NCBI GenBank assembly: GCA_004380135.1
Contig: QXCR01000077.1
Span: 62,001-126,000, forward strand
DNA: 64,000 nt
Direction of reading: 5' to 3'
From: Stemphylium vesicarium
Taxonomy: Eukaryota > Ascomycota > Dothideomycetes > Pleosporales > Pleosporaceae
Shown here: piece by piece, positions 12,733 to 23,372 of the stretch
Layout of the letters: each line of letters starts with the position of its first letter
How positions within the stretch are numbered: position 1 is the stretch's first letter
The notes under the pieces: model-generated
What the model was told of the DNA's origin: nothing
The model's input: the letters and a program-made list of their open reading frames with translations, nothing else
Database searches by the model: none
Translations under genes and position numbers: made by a program

Positions 12733-13389
12733 GTGCCATGCAGTGAGCCGGCTGCATTCGACATGGCTAAAAAGCGAAGGAAGAAACATGTCCAACAGGC
12801 TCGAAGGCTAGGCATGCGGATCCACGCGTTGGCCAAAGCCTACAACATCATCGAAGCGCCCGCTATATCAAAGCGGTTAAACGTGCTTTGGGGCAATCTT
12901 TATACCCAGTTGCATTGGGCGTATAGCGCATTGGGGTTCATGGGGAGCATGGCTGCGTCTGCCTCCGTACGGGCACGCTTTGATCCCATCTCTCAGTGGC
13001 AACGTGTCGCGCAATGCATGCTTCATTCTGAAATCCATTACGTTGTCGGCTTAGCAGCAACACCTTTCAATAGCAGCGCTTGCATTCGACTTGCGGGAGC
13101 GGAGTTAGGAGAGCGAGACGGGCCGCATGCCACATCGGACAGCGCCCGCATCGTTGTCGAACACAAACGCGGGGCGTCTCCAGATGATGGATGCGTTGAA
13201 AGTACCCGTTTCATGCGGCATTTGATGTTCTGGTGCTACCCAGATATACACTCGTTGGCCTGTAACTCCAAGTCCCTTTTGCGCTTTGGAGAAATTGGCA
13301 GTGTTGTTGAAGGTGAAAACCTCAATCTGCTGTCATCTCTGCATTCAATCGATCTTGAGGTAAGTTCCGATGGCCCCAAGGTTGAGTAA
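12733..13389 (+). CDS. Hypothetical open frame, 218 codons
   Basis: This is the longest frame in the gene-poor block. A basic patch (MAKKRRKKHVQQARRLG) near residue 11 is followed by a mixed segment without recognised motifs. It has no homologue that I know and no clear promoter. A frame this long is somewhat unlikely by chance at balanced GC, but nothing else supports a gene. Confidence 0.25.
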   Translation: MPCSEPAAFDMAKKRRKKHVQQARRLGMRIHALAKAYNIIEAPAISKRLNVLWGNLYTQLHWAYSALGFMGSMAASASVRARFDPISQWQRVAQCMLHSEIHYVVGLAATPFNSSACIRLAGAELGERDGPHATSDSARIVVEHKRGASPDDGCVESTRFMRHLMFWCYPDIHSLACNSKSLLRFGEIGSVVEGENLNLLSSLHSIDLEVSSDGPKVE

Positions 13390-15376
13390 GTCTCAGTTCT
13401 CCTCTGACGACATGCGTACTGGCCTTCGTTCCTGCCGGTCGAGCAGCGACGACAATAGCACAATGTGTCACACCATACCCGAGGCTCGCTCGCTCCTCTC
13501 CAATCACGAAAATCATTGCCTCCACAAATTCAGCTTTCTTTTCATCCGTGACATGGCCCGCTGTTAGCAAAACAGCAAACAAGGCCGCCAGTAACCAGCA
13601 GACAGGACTAACTGTGGCCCATCATCAAGCCGCAGTGCGTGCGCACACCGACATGCCAGTCAACCAGCATCGTAGAGCTCTCTCTAACGGTAGCTCTCGA
13701 GCTACTAATCTTAGAGATACTCACGCTTATCGCCAGTGTCTCGTGATACTCACAAGAAGCGCATGGCAGTGCTCGCTCACTCTATTCACTAGGGCCATAC
13801 CACAAGTACTTGCGCATGGAGGTCTTTGACCCTGCACTAGGGCAAGGCGGACTTCACGTTTTAAGGCCACAACCCTCATTACAGTAATGACTGGTGTGGA
13901 GCAAGATCCCTTTTGCCCTGATCAACACCTTACTAGAACTCTTACGACGTTACATGCCCCTCACGTTAAGGAGCTGGTGCCAGCATTCCCCTGAACCATA
14001 GGATGCCGATGGTGGTGACAGTCCCCTCAGAATTGTCTGGACGCGCTGATCTGCATCCACAAAAGCAAAGGATTGCGACCCGTTTTCAGGCTTCCAACAA
14101 CGGCTCTTCTTCACGGTCTGTGATCAGGCCACTCTCAATAATGCCGGTTACCAAGATCATCCTCGGACCGAAGAAAAAGATGACCCTTGGGCCATGGAGA
14201 GGGGACACATGCTATCTGTAGCTCATGTAGATGATTGGGCATATTTCGGAGACTGAACGGTGGCTCACTACTAAGGATATCCGCTCAGGCATCCCCAAAG
14301 CTGCCGATGAACCTCACAACGTCACCAATCACTGTCAAGAATTCATGCTTCGTCGGAAGTACATGGCTGAACGAACTTGGTCGAGATATCCATGACGGCA
14401 TAACCCGAGGTGGCTCAGGCAAGGGCGGCTGCAGCCACAACTGTGTCAATCTATTGCCGCATACCTGGCCGATATCTCCAACTAGACTGCCGAAATGTAA
14501 GCTTGCAGTGCATGAAATTAGCCTCTAATTAAACTGGCAATCTATCAGAGTAACCAGTCTCATCTTATGACTCCGACCTACTCAACATTTGCAGTGTTGG
14601 CTACACTCGTTCTATTTTTAGGCATCAAAACTTCCTACGATACATGTTGCGAAGATGTGGGACGAACGGGAGGGATCAAGGGATCGAAGCGTGGCGGTGT
14701 TCATACATCTATCCACACAGCCTCATTTTCATTTCTCAGGTCGCCGATCAACGAAATCTCCCATCACCAGTCTCCACCCAGGATCTTGCACTACCACCAG
14801 TCTCCACGTGGAGTCAGCGAATCTGTTGTTCTCGTGTGATAGCAGGGCTGCAAGTTTCGGTGACTGCAAATAAAACAACTGCTGGTGACATGGGATGCCT
14901 GATCGGCGAGGTGCAAAACCATAACGCAGGGCGCCTGACGATGCTCAGCCCGAGCCCTCCACTTTACGAAAATCACGACTATGCTTCATGGCTGAGGCTA
15001 TACTGTTGCTCTGAAAAGTCACAAGGCCAACTGCGAAGTGTGTCAATGCCATATGAGGTGGGTAATGAGGGCAACTATTCCAAGCACTCTTGACATCAGG
15101 CGCTATTATTAGGCTTTGACTTCGCCGATAGAGCAGTGGCGAAAGACAGCCTCCTACCGAGAGACATACATTATCAAAAAAAATGATATGAACCTCCATT
15201 GTGGTTTTCCGACACTGCAATCGATTTTAGGTTCACTGGCCGATGTGTCCTGTACTTTGCTCGAAGAGCAAGCCCAGGGGTTCGCATTGGAGCCCAGGAC
15301 TTACCGTACGCCAAAGCATTCATTTCTGATGTTCTGAAAGAATTGATACATATACGCTGACTTCAATGCAGATATA

Positions 15377-16678
15377 CTATGCCCCGATCGTAGTCCATTC
15401 CTTCACATCTCGGAAGTCCATGACCTTTCCTTCGGCACCATATCTGCCCTGCGCATCCCACCAATCCCTTCCCGTACTGAACTCCGGTCGCCATTTCATC
15501 ACATTCCTCAGCCTCTCTTCGCCCTTGTTCTCAAGAATATCGGCGACGAGGATTCCGACAGCAGGACATGCCATGAACCCGTTCCCGGAACCCCCAACCG
15601 CTACAATCAGGTTCTGGATCTCAGGATGCTTGTCAATGAGGAAGATGCGGTCGACAGTATCTGCGTCCCAACATATACGTGCAAAGCTGAAGTCGCGGTC
15701 TGCGAATTGTGGCATTGTCTCTGAGAGGAGAAGACGCATGCGCGATTCAGCTTCTTTGGGCACCTGATGGCGCGCGAATGGGACCGAGCGGATGTCGCCG
15801 TGATCCAAGACTGGATTGATGTAGCCTGGATGCTCGTCGCAGAGTTTCATCTCGTGCCTCTCAACGTCCGGTTCGATGAAGAAGCCTCGATCTACACCAT
15901 ACAGTACGGGTAACTTGTGATAGAGGTCTGCCTCTTCGGCGGAGAGCGGTAAGTGTGCGAGGGTCCAAGCTGCTGATCGAAGTTGCTTTTTGAAATCCAG
16001 GAGTAGGTCGCTGCCTGCGCCGGCCGCTAATAAGGTCTGCTTCGCTACGTGTTCGGTACCATCTGCAGTTTTCGCCCCTAGTACGGTACTCCCGTCCAAG
16101 TTATACAGCAACTCTTGAGCCTTACCAGGCTCGCCTGTTACAAAAGATACGCCCAACTTCACCGACTCCTCGTGCATAGCTCTCATAACCCCGCTCGAAA
16201 ACACCCAACCCGCGCCACCTTTCTTCCAAAAGCCCCTCCAGCCCGGGAACTCGCCTCGAAGCACGCCTTTTGGCATTGTACTTTGGAAGTCTTCTTTACT
16301 GTTGAGAGCTACCGGGGTAGTATTTTCGCTCTTTGCATACTCAACACAACGCGCGTATGCCTCGTCTCCCACAGCTGCCATAATGAAGCCCGTGTCGTGA
16401 TAGAAAGGTGAGAAAAGAGGGTCGTGCTTCCAAGCGTGCATTGCAAGTTGCGTCACCCGATTCCAAAAGTAGTCTTCATCGCTATCGAACTTGGACGGTT
16501 CATTTGCCTCTTCGGCGATCTTGTTGAGGTCGTTGCCCGCTGAGATGGCGGAAGGGAACGGGCTGCCGTCTAGCACGGTGATGGAAGTGTGACCGCGGCG
16601 GGCGAGCTCGAGAGCTATTGAGCAGCCCCATGTACCTGCACCTATGATGAGAAAGTCGCTCAGGTTTTTTTGTGCCAT
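15377..16678 (-). CDS. Fructosyl amino acid oxidase (amadoriase-like FAD enzyme)
   Basis: A single exon encodes 433 residues, close to the usual 435-440 of the family. The N-terminus carries the FAD dinucleotide-binding fold (FLIIGAGTWGCSIALELARRG), followed by SAISAGNDLNKI, a block characteristic of amadoriases. The C-terminal half has ARICWDADTVDRIFLIDKHP and the second FAD-contact block VGGSGNGFMACPAVG. The cysteine in ARICWD corresponds to the region where family members bind FAD covalently. Known enzymes oxidise fructosyl amino acids (Amadori products) to glucosone, free amino acid and peroxide. Many carry a C-terminal peroxisomal tripeptide; this one ends TIGA, so it lacks PTS1 and may be cytosolic. 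A sarcosine- or pipecolate-oxidase-like specificity is the alternative. The P450 gene lies upstream on the same strand. Confidence 0.88.
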   Translation of the reverse strand: MAQKNLSDFLIIGAGTWGCSIALELARRGHTSITVLDGSPFPSAISAGNDLNKIAEEANEPSKFDSDEDYFWNRVTQLAMHAWKHDPLFSPFYHDTGFIMAAVGDEAYARCVEYAKSENTTPVALNSKEDFQSTMPKGVLRGEFPGWRGFWKKGGAGWVFSSGVMRAMHEESVKLGVSFVTGEPGKAQELLYNLDGSTVLGAKTADGTEHVAKQTLLAAGAGSDLLLDFKKQLRSAAWTLAHLPLSAEEADLYHKLPVLYGVDRGFFIEPDVERHEMKLCDEHPGYINPVLDHGDIRSVPFARHQVPKEAESRMRLLLSETMPQFADRDFSFARICWDADTVDRIFLIDKHPEIQNLIVAVGGSGNGFMACPAVGILVADILENKGEERLRNVMKWRPEFSTGRDWWDAQGRYGAEGKVMDFRDVKEWTTIGA

Positions 16679-17111
16679 GATGAGGATGCTGTGCGGTGTA
16701 TTGTGGGTGATTTGGAGACCTCATTGTGCGCTCTTGTGGGTGGAGCCACCTTCTGTTCTGAGACGGGTACATCATGTACCATCAAGCGAGCGCAATCGTT
16801 CGAGTATTTGGAACCATTGTGAGTAATGAATTCAGCCCACGCAGAAACTAATTGATCACGACACGAATAATCTTGATGCTGATGAAAACGATGCGCCTGC
16901 GCGATGCCCTTTCCGATGACGTATACATGACGTTTCATCACACTGTCTTGAGGACGGAGATATAGGGCTTGTCTCTAGCATACAGAGAGCCCTCAGTTTG
17001 TCCTGTGTAGACTATAGACTCATCTCAGGATTCGTATTCATTATACGATCACACGGAAAATTGACGGATGCTTAGATTTGCTAATTGTCCACGTACTACA
17101 CCAAGGTCGAC
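16679..17111. promoter_or_regulatory. Upstream region of the oxidase, with paired TGACGT sites
   Basis: This 433-bp interval holds the oxidase 5' flank and the P450 3' flank. Two TGACGT half-sites (16917-16922 and 16928-16933) lie 11 bp apart, about one helical turn, some 240 bp upstream of the oxidase start. TGACGT is the core bound by CREB/ATF-type bZIP factors. Regulation through these sites is inference. Confidence 0.35.
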
Positions 17112-18644
17112 TTATGTAGTGCGCTCCCTTACTATACATTTGAAGTCCTGCTTTGTGAACCAAAACGTCTTCCAATCGTAAGCCTTTCCAGTTTTGGAGT
17201 CCGACACCAACTCGAAATCGAATTTTCTCACGATTTGAGGGATGACCTTGTTCATTTCCAACAAGCTGATGTTCTTGCCGATGCAGACGCGCGGGCCAGC
17301 TCCAAAGGCAAGGAAATTTCGCTCCATTGTACTGAGCTTTTCGGCATCATCCGTGAGCCAACGCTCTGGCTTGTATTGGGACGCATCGGGACCAAATATT
17401 TCTTCGTCCTGGTGCATGACCCATGGGTTAACACCGACTTCGGAGCCCGGTGGGAAGTAGTGACCGGCTAGGTTTGCGCCGTCCTTGCCAAGAACACGTG
17501 TCAAGGGTGCGCCGACTGCAGGGTGTACTCGAAGGGACTCGTTGATCACTGCGCGGAGATAGGGCAATCCTTGTGCTTCTCTAAACTTGATCGGATCCGA
17601 TATCGTGCCGTTGTTCATGGCGTCATCAAGTTCTTGTCGTAACCTGGCAAGTACGGCGGGATGCATAGCAAGGTAGGCGAAAACGGCGGCCAAAGAAATT
17701 GCCGTAGTGTCGGAGCCTGCCGCGACATTTGAACCGCATGCATCCAACGTGTCGCGTCTGGTTGCTTTTCCTTCTTTCTCAAGTGGCAGTAACTTGTCAA
17801 GGAAGTCCTGGCGATCTTCTCGTGACTTTGTTTTCCCTGATACACGGTTCTGTATGTTCAAATTGATGAAGTCCAGAATCTTTTGGAATGGGGAGGACAG
17901 CTTCAAGAAGCTGGCTACATGGAACACGGCCAGGAACACCTCGGGGACTGTCCCAAAGGTAGCGGCGTTGTAGATGAGCCCATCGATAGCGTCAATGACA
18001 CCGGATTTGTCTCCAGCGTCTTCCATGAGACCAAATCTAGAGCCCACGGTTATCTCGCCAATCACATCGAATGCATAGTATTGCATCAATTCTCTCATGT
18101 CGAACGATTTTCCATGTCTGGCGTGTTCCCTTAGACTGTGGGCCAAGATCTGATTGCATACTTCTACAAATGGCTCGTAGGACACGAGATTTGTGTTCGA
18201 GTATAGTTGGGCAATAGGGCGTCGAAATTTCGCGTGAACGACCTTCTTGGGCTCTGTGAATAGATTGGGTATGGCGGGCGATCCAAAAGCCATATAGTAG
18301 TTGGACTTGTCTAAGACACTGCCATGACCAAGGATGATTCGAGCTGCCTCGGCGTCGGCGATGCTGTATCGATTCGGTGCAAGCCGTACTACAGGTCCTA
18401 CAACGATGAGTATACAAGCGAGAGTCGGTGCAACAGACACACCATATTTCTTGTGCAAAGCAATATTGAAAGTTGCGAAATCATGTTGGAATATCTGGCG
18501 AAGTTCCCAGAGTCGGGTGAAGCGTGTGAGAAATGGACCAGGCACGTTACGAAGCGGCGAGATGAAGGTCAGGACAGCAGGTTTGAGCAACCACGCAACA
18601 AAGAGTGCTAGTAGACTATAGGCATAAAATTGAAAGTCGAACAT
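17112..18644 (-). CDS. Cytochrome P450, pisatin-demethylase-like, with an in-frame 45-nt intron
   Basis: The open frame spans 510 codons, but 18442-18398 is almost certainly an intron: it starts GTGTGT, ends TGTAG, is 45 nt long and has no stop. Removing it joins KKYG directly to PVVRLAPNRYS, the normal P450 junction, and gives 495 residues. The N-terminus is a membrane anchor (about residues 3-25) followed by the Pro-rich hinge RNVPGPF. Visible signatures are the oxygen-binding helix (AAGSDTTAISL), the ExxR motif in NESLRVHP, the PERW block, and the heme loop FLAFGAGPRVCIGK with the thiolate cysteine. It is an ER-anchored monooxygenase. The family resembles pisatin demethylases; the substrate cannot be read from sequence. 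It sits in tandem with the oxidase, but no other pathway genes adjoin. Confidence 0.9.
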   Translation of the reverse strand: MFDFQFYAYSLLALFVAWLLKPAVLTFISPLRNVPGPFLTRFTRLWELRQIFQHDFATFNIALHKKYGVSVAPTLACILIVVGPVVRLAPNRYSIADAEAARIILGHGSVLDKSNYYMAFGSPAIPNLFTEPKKVVHAKFRRPIAQLYSNTNLVSYEPFVEVCNQILAHSLREHARHGKSFDMRELMQYYAFDVIGEITVGSRFGLMEDAGDKSGVIDAIDGLIYNAATFGTVPEVFLAVFHVASFLKLSSPFQKILDFINLNIQNRVSGKTKSREDRQDFLDKLLPLEKEGKATRRDTLDACGSNVAAGSDTTAISLAAVFAYLAMHPAVLARLRQELDDAMNNGTISDPIKFREAQGLPYLRAVINESLRVHPAVGAPLTRVLGKDGANLAGHYFPPGSEVGVNPWVMHQDEEIFGPDASQYKPERWLTDDAEKLSTMERNFLAFGAGPRVCIGKNISLLEMNKVIPQIVRKFDFELVSDSKTGKAYDWKTFWFTKQDFKCIVRERTT

Positions 18645-19016
18645 GTTGGTGTTGACAAAACAAGCCCTAAGATAGGCCCGGAAACATTTGATGGGCAGCG
18701 ACGAGCCCTGCGCATCTTTGTACTCCTGCGACAGTCGTCGAAAGGCCCAATACCGGCGGAGGAAGTTTCGTACAAAAGTCTTGATGTACGTTTAGCCATC
18801 TCATATTTCCCCGCAACGATGATCATGTGCCTAGTGTAGTGTATAGTCTGTACGAGAATTCTGCTTGTTCCAGATATGGGTTAGGGACGGCTCCACAAGC
18901 GGGCGTCCTTGGCAGTCGGCGTCTACCAATCCCGACGCCGACAATCTACAGTGCCGTCTTGCTGGATGTCTAACAAATACCTGGCACAACGGACCAATCG
19001 CCCCATCCCCGCCTTG
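18645..19016. other. Divergent promoter region, P450 and mtTFB-like gene
   Basis: This 372-bp interval lies between two divergent genes. No clear TATA box or factor-binding cluster was recognised. In-frame codons extend upstream of the chosen start at 19017, including ATGs at 18909 and 18966, so the 5' end of the rightward gene is uncertain. Confidence 0.45.
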
Positions 19017-21084
19017 ATGATTCGCATACGTCCGACGATATCGCGCAACACATGGCGATTGAACAAATGTCCTGTACAGCAAATTCAGACGCGTCCTGTC
19101 ACCATCAAACATGGCGGCTCGCGCGGGCGTCAAAAGGGCGTACCCAACTACTGGTCTGCAGAGAAGCTGGCAACAGATGAAAGATATCCATTAAGCTTTG
19201 CAATGCGGGATGTGGCACATCCCGATATGGAGGATAAGGTCAGGAGAAGGAGGAGAGCCTTGCAAGGACAATCGTACAATTCCGGGGGCGCTCACGTCAG
19301 AGCACAGATTGTAAGTCCCGACCTATGCGGTATGTCGCGCTTCCAAGTCGTATACATGGCTGCATGAAGACTGATAGGGCATTTCTGTAGATGATATATT
19401 CAAGTATGCCGGCAAGACCTTAGATAAACACAAGGGTTGCGATATTCTCGACATCATGCCCGGCAACGGACTTTGGTCACAGAAACTTCACGAGTACCTG
19501 CAACCACGAAGTCACGTACTGCTCGAACCCCGCTTCGAAAGATACGAACGATTCCTCGGTCCCCTGCTCAACGCGCCCGGCTCCAGGTACTCGCTCGTAG
19601 AGAAAGACCCCACCGAACTGCAAACATACAGGGACATGGTCACAGAAAAGGCTTTCCCGCACCAGACTGTACGAAATCCACAAGACCCAATGGCCCAGCA
19701 GCAAAATGACACACTATTGGTGACAGGTTCTCTGGTCTGGGATCCTCCTCTCCTTGGTATGGGGCTCGACTCAATGGGCAAGCAACTCTACTACCACTTT
19801 AATTCCGCGGCTCGGGCCAACGATCTATTTCATAGCTTCGGCCTTGTGCGCACACTGCTATGGATGAAGGTTGAAGATCTCAGTCCCACATTAGCAGACT
19901 CCATTAGTGGCTTGCAGAAGACTAATTGCTTCATGCAAATGAGCCAAAACGTAGATGTAATCGTAAATGCGGAGCGCAGCCCACGTAAATCGGGCAAAGG
20001 CTCCTCAAGTCGAGAGCCGCAATACGAAGTCGAGAGCACCATTCGCGCTTTACAGAGAGGCAAACGTGTCGGTATGGAGCTTCCAGAGCACCGGCGCGAC
20101 CACATCCACAAGTTTGCTGCCGACATCGAGCAAATGTCCAACGGCACAGGCATAGTTGATAACCTAGAAATACAGCGCTATCTTCATGATCAGCATTTAG
20201 CGGGTATGCCAACTACTGGTCTGCTTGCTGAAGGTCTCGTGGAACACTATGATGCCGAGAAAGCCATACGAACCCAGTATCCCGAAGTTGATATTGGTCC
20301 AGGAATACTAATGGACGTAAGGACGTCTCGCCGCAAAGTTCGTAGCGACCATCCCGCCAAGGACCAAATTAGGAAATACATCAAAGACTGCGCTAACGTG
20401 AACTTGACCTTGAGGCGGAAAAAGGAAATTGAAGAGTTGGCCAACATCGGTGAAGCCATGTACAGACTAGAATGCAAGATACTTGGTATGCAAGATGGAC
20501 CTGAGAAAGACGCAGCGATGGAAGAGCTGGAGAAACTAGACGTCAGCTGGGAAGCAGGCCATGAAAAGCTTCCCTCAAACTACACCCGCGCGCCCGGAAC
20601 AGAGCTCGACGACCGCCTGGGCTTGCGCGCACCTCCTTCTCCGCGCGTTCAATGGGATAACCGCTCCTTTGAGCCCCTCACCATGCGCATGAACGAAGCC
20701 TGGCCGACAAACCGTCTCTCTCTCATCTCTACCGAGTCCGTTCCTCAACCCACTGATCGGTTCCCAGAATACTTTGAATGGCTGGGCGACTTCATAAGTG
20801 GGCTCTACGGTATGTCCGCGGATAGCGTCCCCGAGGCGCTCGACAAGATGCAACACGGGCTTGCTAGTATCATCGACGACTGCCCTAGCTTGAAGGACCC
20901 GGCCAAGGGTGGCAGACTGCAGATGAAGCACTTTAGGGTCAGATTATTGACGTCGGAGATGATTGAGGAGCTGCTGGAGGCATATAAGAATTGGCCCTTC
21001 AAGGCGCCTGGTAGCGACCACAACAAGTATTTCAGGAATAGGAATTCGGCACAGAACTTTTCGGGGAAGCCTGGTCCAGATTAG
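19017..21084 (+). CDS. Mitochondrial transcription factor B / rRNA adenine dimethylase-like protein
   Basis: Exons 19017-19310 and 19378-21084 join across a 67-nt GTAAGT...ATAG intron in phase 0, giving 666 residues. The start at 19017 was chosen because it opens a basic, acid-free leader (MIRIRPTISRNTWRLN) typical of mitochondrial import signals. The SAM-binding-type motif I reads CDILDIMPGNGLWSQKLHEY, followed by RSHVLLEPRFERY; this matches the KsgA/mtTFB fold used by fungal Mtf1-like proteins. A later block NDTLLVTGSLVWDPP fits the strand carrying the catalytic motif in true methyltransferases. The long C-terminal half is lineage-specific with charged helices. It probably acts in mitochondrial transcription initiation; residual methyltransferase activity is possible. 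Fold assignment is good; exact role is inference. Confidence 0.75.
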
Positions 21085-21377
21085 GCGGATGGGGAAAGCA
21101 ACGAAGATGTCACTGGACATGCAGTTCATGAGAAGGAAAACCAACTGTACTAAATGAATCTAACGTTTGAATAATTTTACTACCCTAGCCCTAGTAGAAC
21201 CAAGATGTCATGAAAGAAATTCGTCAAGTTAAGGTGTAAGTTGAATGGGCTGGGCACACATTAGCGAAACCGCTCGGAGTGATGATCCCGATGTGCCATA
21301 CACGACAACTTGAAGCTTTTACAATGACCCGATCTCGGGCTCTTCCTCATCACCCTCACAGCGTAATCTGTCTCTTC

Positions 21378-22494
21378 TTACTCTTCCTTTACTTGCTCCT
21401 GCTCTTTGTTCTCTCGCTCCTTCCTCTTGTTTTCATGATACTCCCATATTTCCAAACCCTTCTCGTATTCCTCGTCTGTCAAGTAAGTCCTTGAGCAAAT
21501 ACCCATACGGTATGCCTGGCCGAGATATCTTGCTAGCTCGGCTGCACCGCGTGCGGTCACTCGTCGGGTCCGTATCATCGGTCAGGACCTGCACAACATC
21601 CCCGCCGATAACTTCTTCTATGATAGCGCCTAACTCTGTGGCACCTTGGGCGGGTACCTCGCCTGCAACGACAATGGCGCGAATGCGCTCGCGTACGTCG
21701 TGGGGTAGAGCCTTACCATTGAGGAAATTTTTGACTAATGTACTGAGCGCTAGTCTGTGGTTCAGGCGATCTTCGACCTGTCCGTATTGTAAGTCCTTGT
21801 GCTTTTGATTGACACCAGACCCACTGGATCGACTCACATCGGTATGGCGATACCCTAATGTTGTACTCAGCTTGCTCTTGCCTTCAAAGAACATGGGTTT
21901 AAAACTGTATTCGACGTGGATCTGGTGAACGAAGAGATACTCGTTTTCGTACTCGAGAGCCAGTACCATGTCCTCAGGACCATCGCGACCGCATTGATCA
22001 GCTGGTCTTCCTAGATTTTCGCCTTTGTAAAAGTCACAACCCGAACACATGGCGTCAAAGGCAGTATACGCGTTGCTGAAACCAAAACCTGTGTCTCGAA
22101 GAGCTGCGAGGATTGCTAAACTCACGGGCCTGTCGAAAACTGACGGGAAGACCAAAACTTTGTAGATAGGATCATGGCCTAAGCGCGCCGTCAAGGTCTT
22201 GGTGAGAGGCGCAATGGTATTTGCAAAGGCTGCTTGCACGTTCTCTCGGTCCGTAGCTGATGACTCGCGCCAGCTGTCATCGGATACCCAACGGCGCTCG
22301 CGAACAGTCACAGCATGGTATGCGATGAATTCTGGAGTTACATCTTGTTTCTCGAGCTCGAGGGATTCAGACTCAGAGAACCAGGACGCGATGATGGTGT
22401 TAGGAGTGAAGGTAACGGCGATAGGGTCTTTGGTCTTTGGATATACCTTGCCCAGCTGGTGCTCGTACTCTGGCGGTAGCACTGAATAACTCAT
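21378..22494 (-). pseudogene. Degenerate Hsp70-like ATPase-fold protein, copy 1 (frame broken near C-terminus)
   Basis: Starting at the ATG at 22494 (MSYSVLPPEYEHQL), the frame shows DPIAVTFTPNTIIASWF (position of the Hsp70 phosphate-1 loop), RLGHDPIYKVLVFPSVFD and RIRAIVVAGEVPAQGATELG. These parallel Hsp70 blocks, but the usual DLGTT loop is lost. Positions 21837-21778 form a 60-nt stopless intron (GTGAGT...ACAG). Near 21,560 the coding frame shifts: LTDDTDPT is in one frame, ARGAAELARYLGQAY in another. Comparison with the two paralogues fits a 2-nt deletion (or 1-nt insertion). The predicted product would be about 350 residues. It is either a decaying gene or one with a late frameshift that alters only the tail. 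Copies 2 and 3 follow within 4 kb. Confidence 0.65.
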
Positions 22495-23372
22495 GGCGGC
22501 GTTGTTCGAGTTGCAGTGCGGTCTACCTGTTTGAGGAGAACTTGGAAAACGTGTCTTGGGATGATCAGAGGGAGGCGTGGTGGGGGTAAATGTGCAGGCG
22601 CCTGATAAGTACTTGGGTACTTGCCGATAAAGTTGGGAGACGTGGCTGCTTGCCTTGGCAAAGCGGTACACAAGATCTGGTTCATTTGTAATAAAGATTA
22701 AGAGCTCCACGAATACTTACCAAAAGGGACTGGAATTTTTCATCTTTCTCTTCGTTCTGTCGTGTGATTGTCATGCTTATTTCACTACCTCACACATGCT
22801 AGCTGGAATCTTTTGTATTGCTTTTTTTTTGAGAATATTGGAGAAACAGACAAAGTAACCTACTTGCAACGTAGTATGCCAAGGCTTGCATGTATACCTA
22901 TTTTATCAATATGTATTCTCTCGCGCTGCCGTAATGAGCTTTGGCTTCCTGTCAGAGTATTGCGTGCAGGAAGAATTGAAGGATTGAACTGAAGTTGTAT
23001 TGCAGATGCTATTGAAAGTTTATGTAGGTGAGTGACCGTCAACAAGACTAGCCTAGATAGGCGTAGCTCGCTAAGGTGAGTAGTCGCGAGGAGGTGAAGA
23101 GCAGGAGCAGTAGAGACCCCAAACCGTGACACTTCCTCATCGCCCATTCCTCTGCTGGCTCCTCGTCAGGCGCCGTGGGATTAAACATTTCCTTCATATG
23201 ATGTTCGACTCTTTCCTCTCTCACTTGTCAAGCGGAATCGCTTGGGATGAATCATGTCGATTGGTCTATCTATCGCGAGCGGCAGCCTATATGAGGCTTC
23301 CCGGTTAAGAGCAAACAGATGGGCAAAGGCAGATAGAACAAAGATGGGATGGAACAATGGGGCAAACAGCAA
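22495..23372. other. Spacer between Hsp70-like copies 1 and 2
   Basis: This 878-bp interval contains the upstream region of copy 1 and the 3' flank of copy 2, both on the minus strand. It includes pyrimidine-rich runs near 22,750 and a T9 run near 22,825. No gene is supported. Confidence 0.5.

Larger units (their letters stand above)
11220..15376. other. Gene-poor interval of about 4 kb
   Basis: This space between the zinc-finger gene and the oxidase has no recognisable gene. Two frames long enough to note (11431-11886 minus, 12733-13389 plus) are listed separately at low confidence. A 12-bp direct repeat, ACCAGTCTCCAC, occurs near 14,767 and 14,800. Two telomere-like units near 11,430 are too few to mean anything. 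No transposase, reverse transcriptase or terminal repeats were seen. Confidence 0.5.

Noticed and set aside
15377..18644. Secondary-metabolite gene cluster around the oxidase and P450
   Set aside because: No polyketide synthase, peptide synthetase, terpene cyclase or adjoining transporter is present; two redox enzymes in tandem are not enough.
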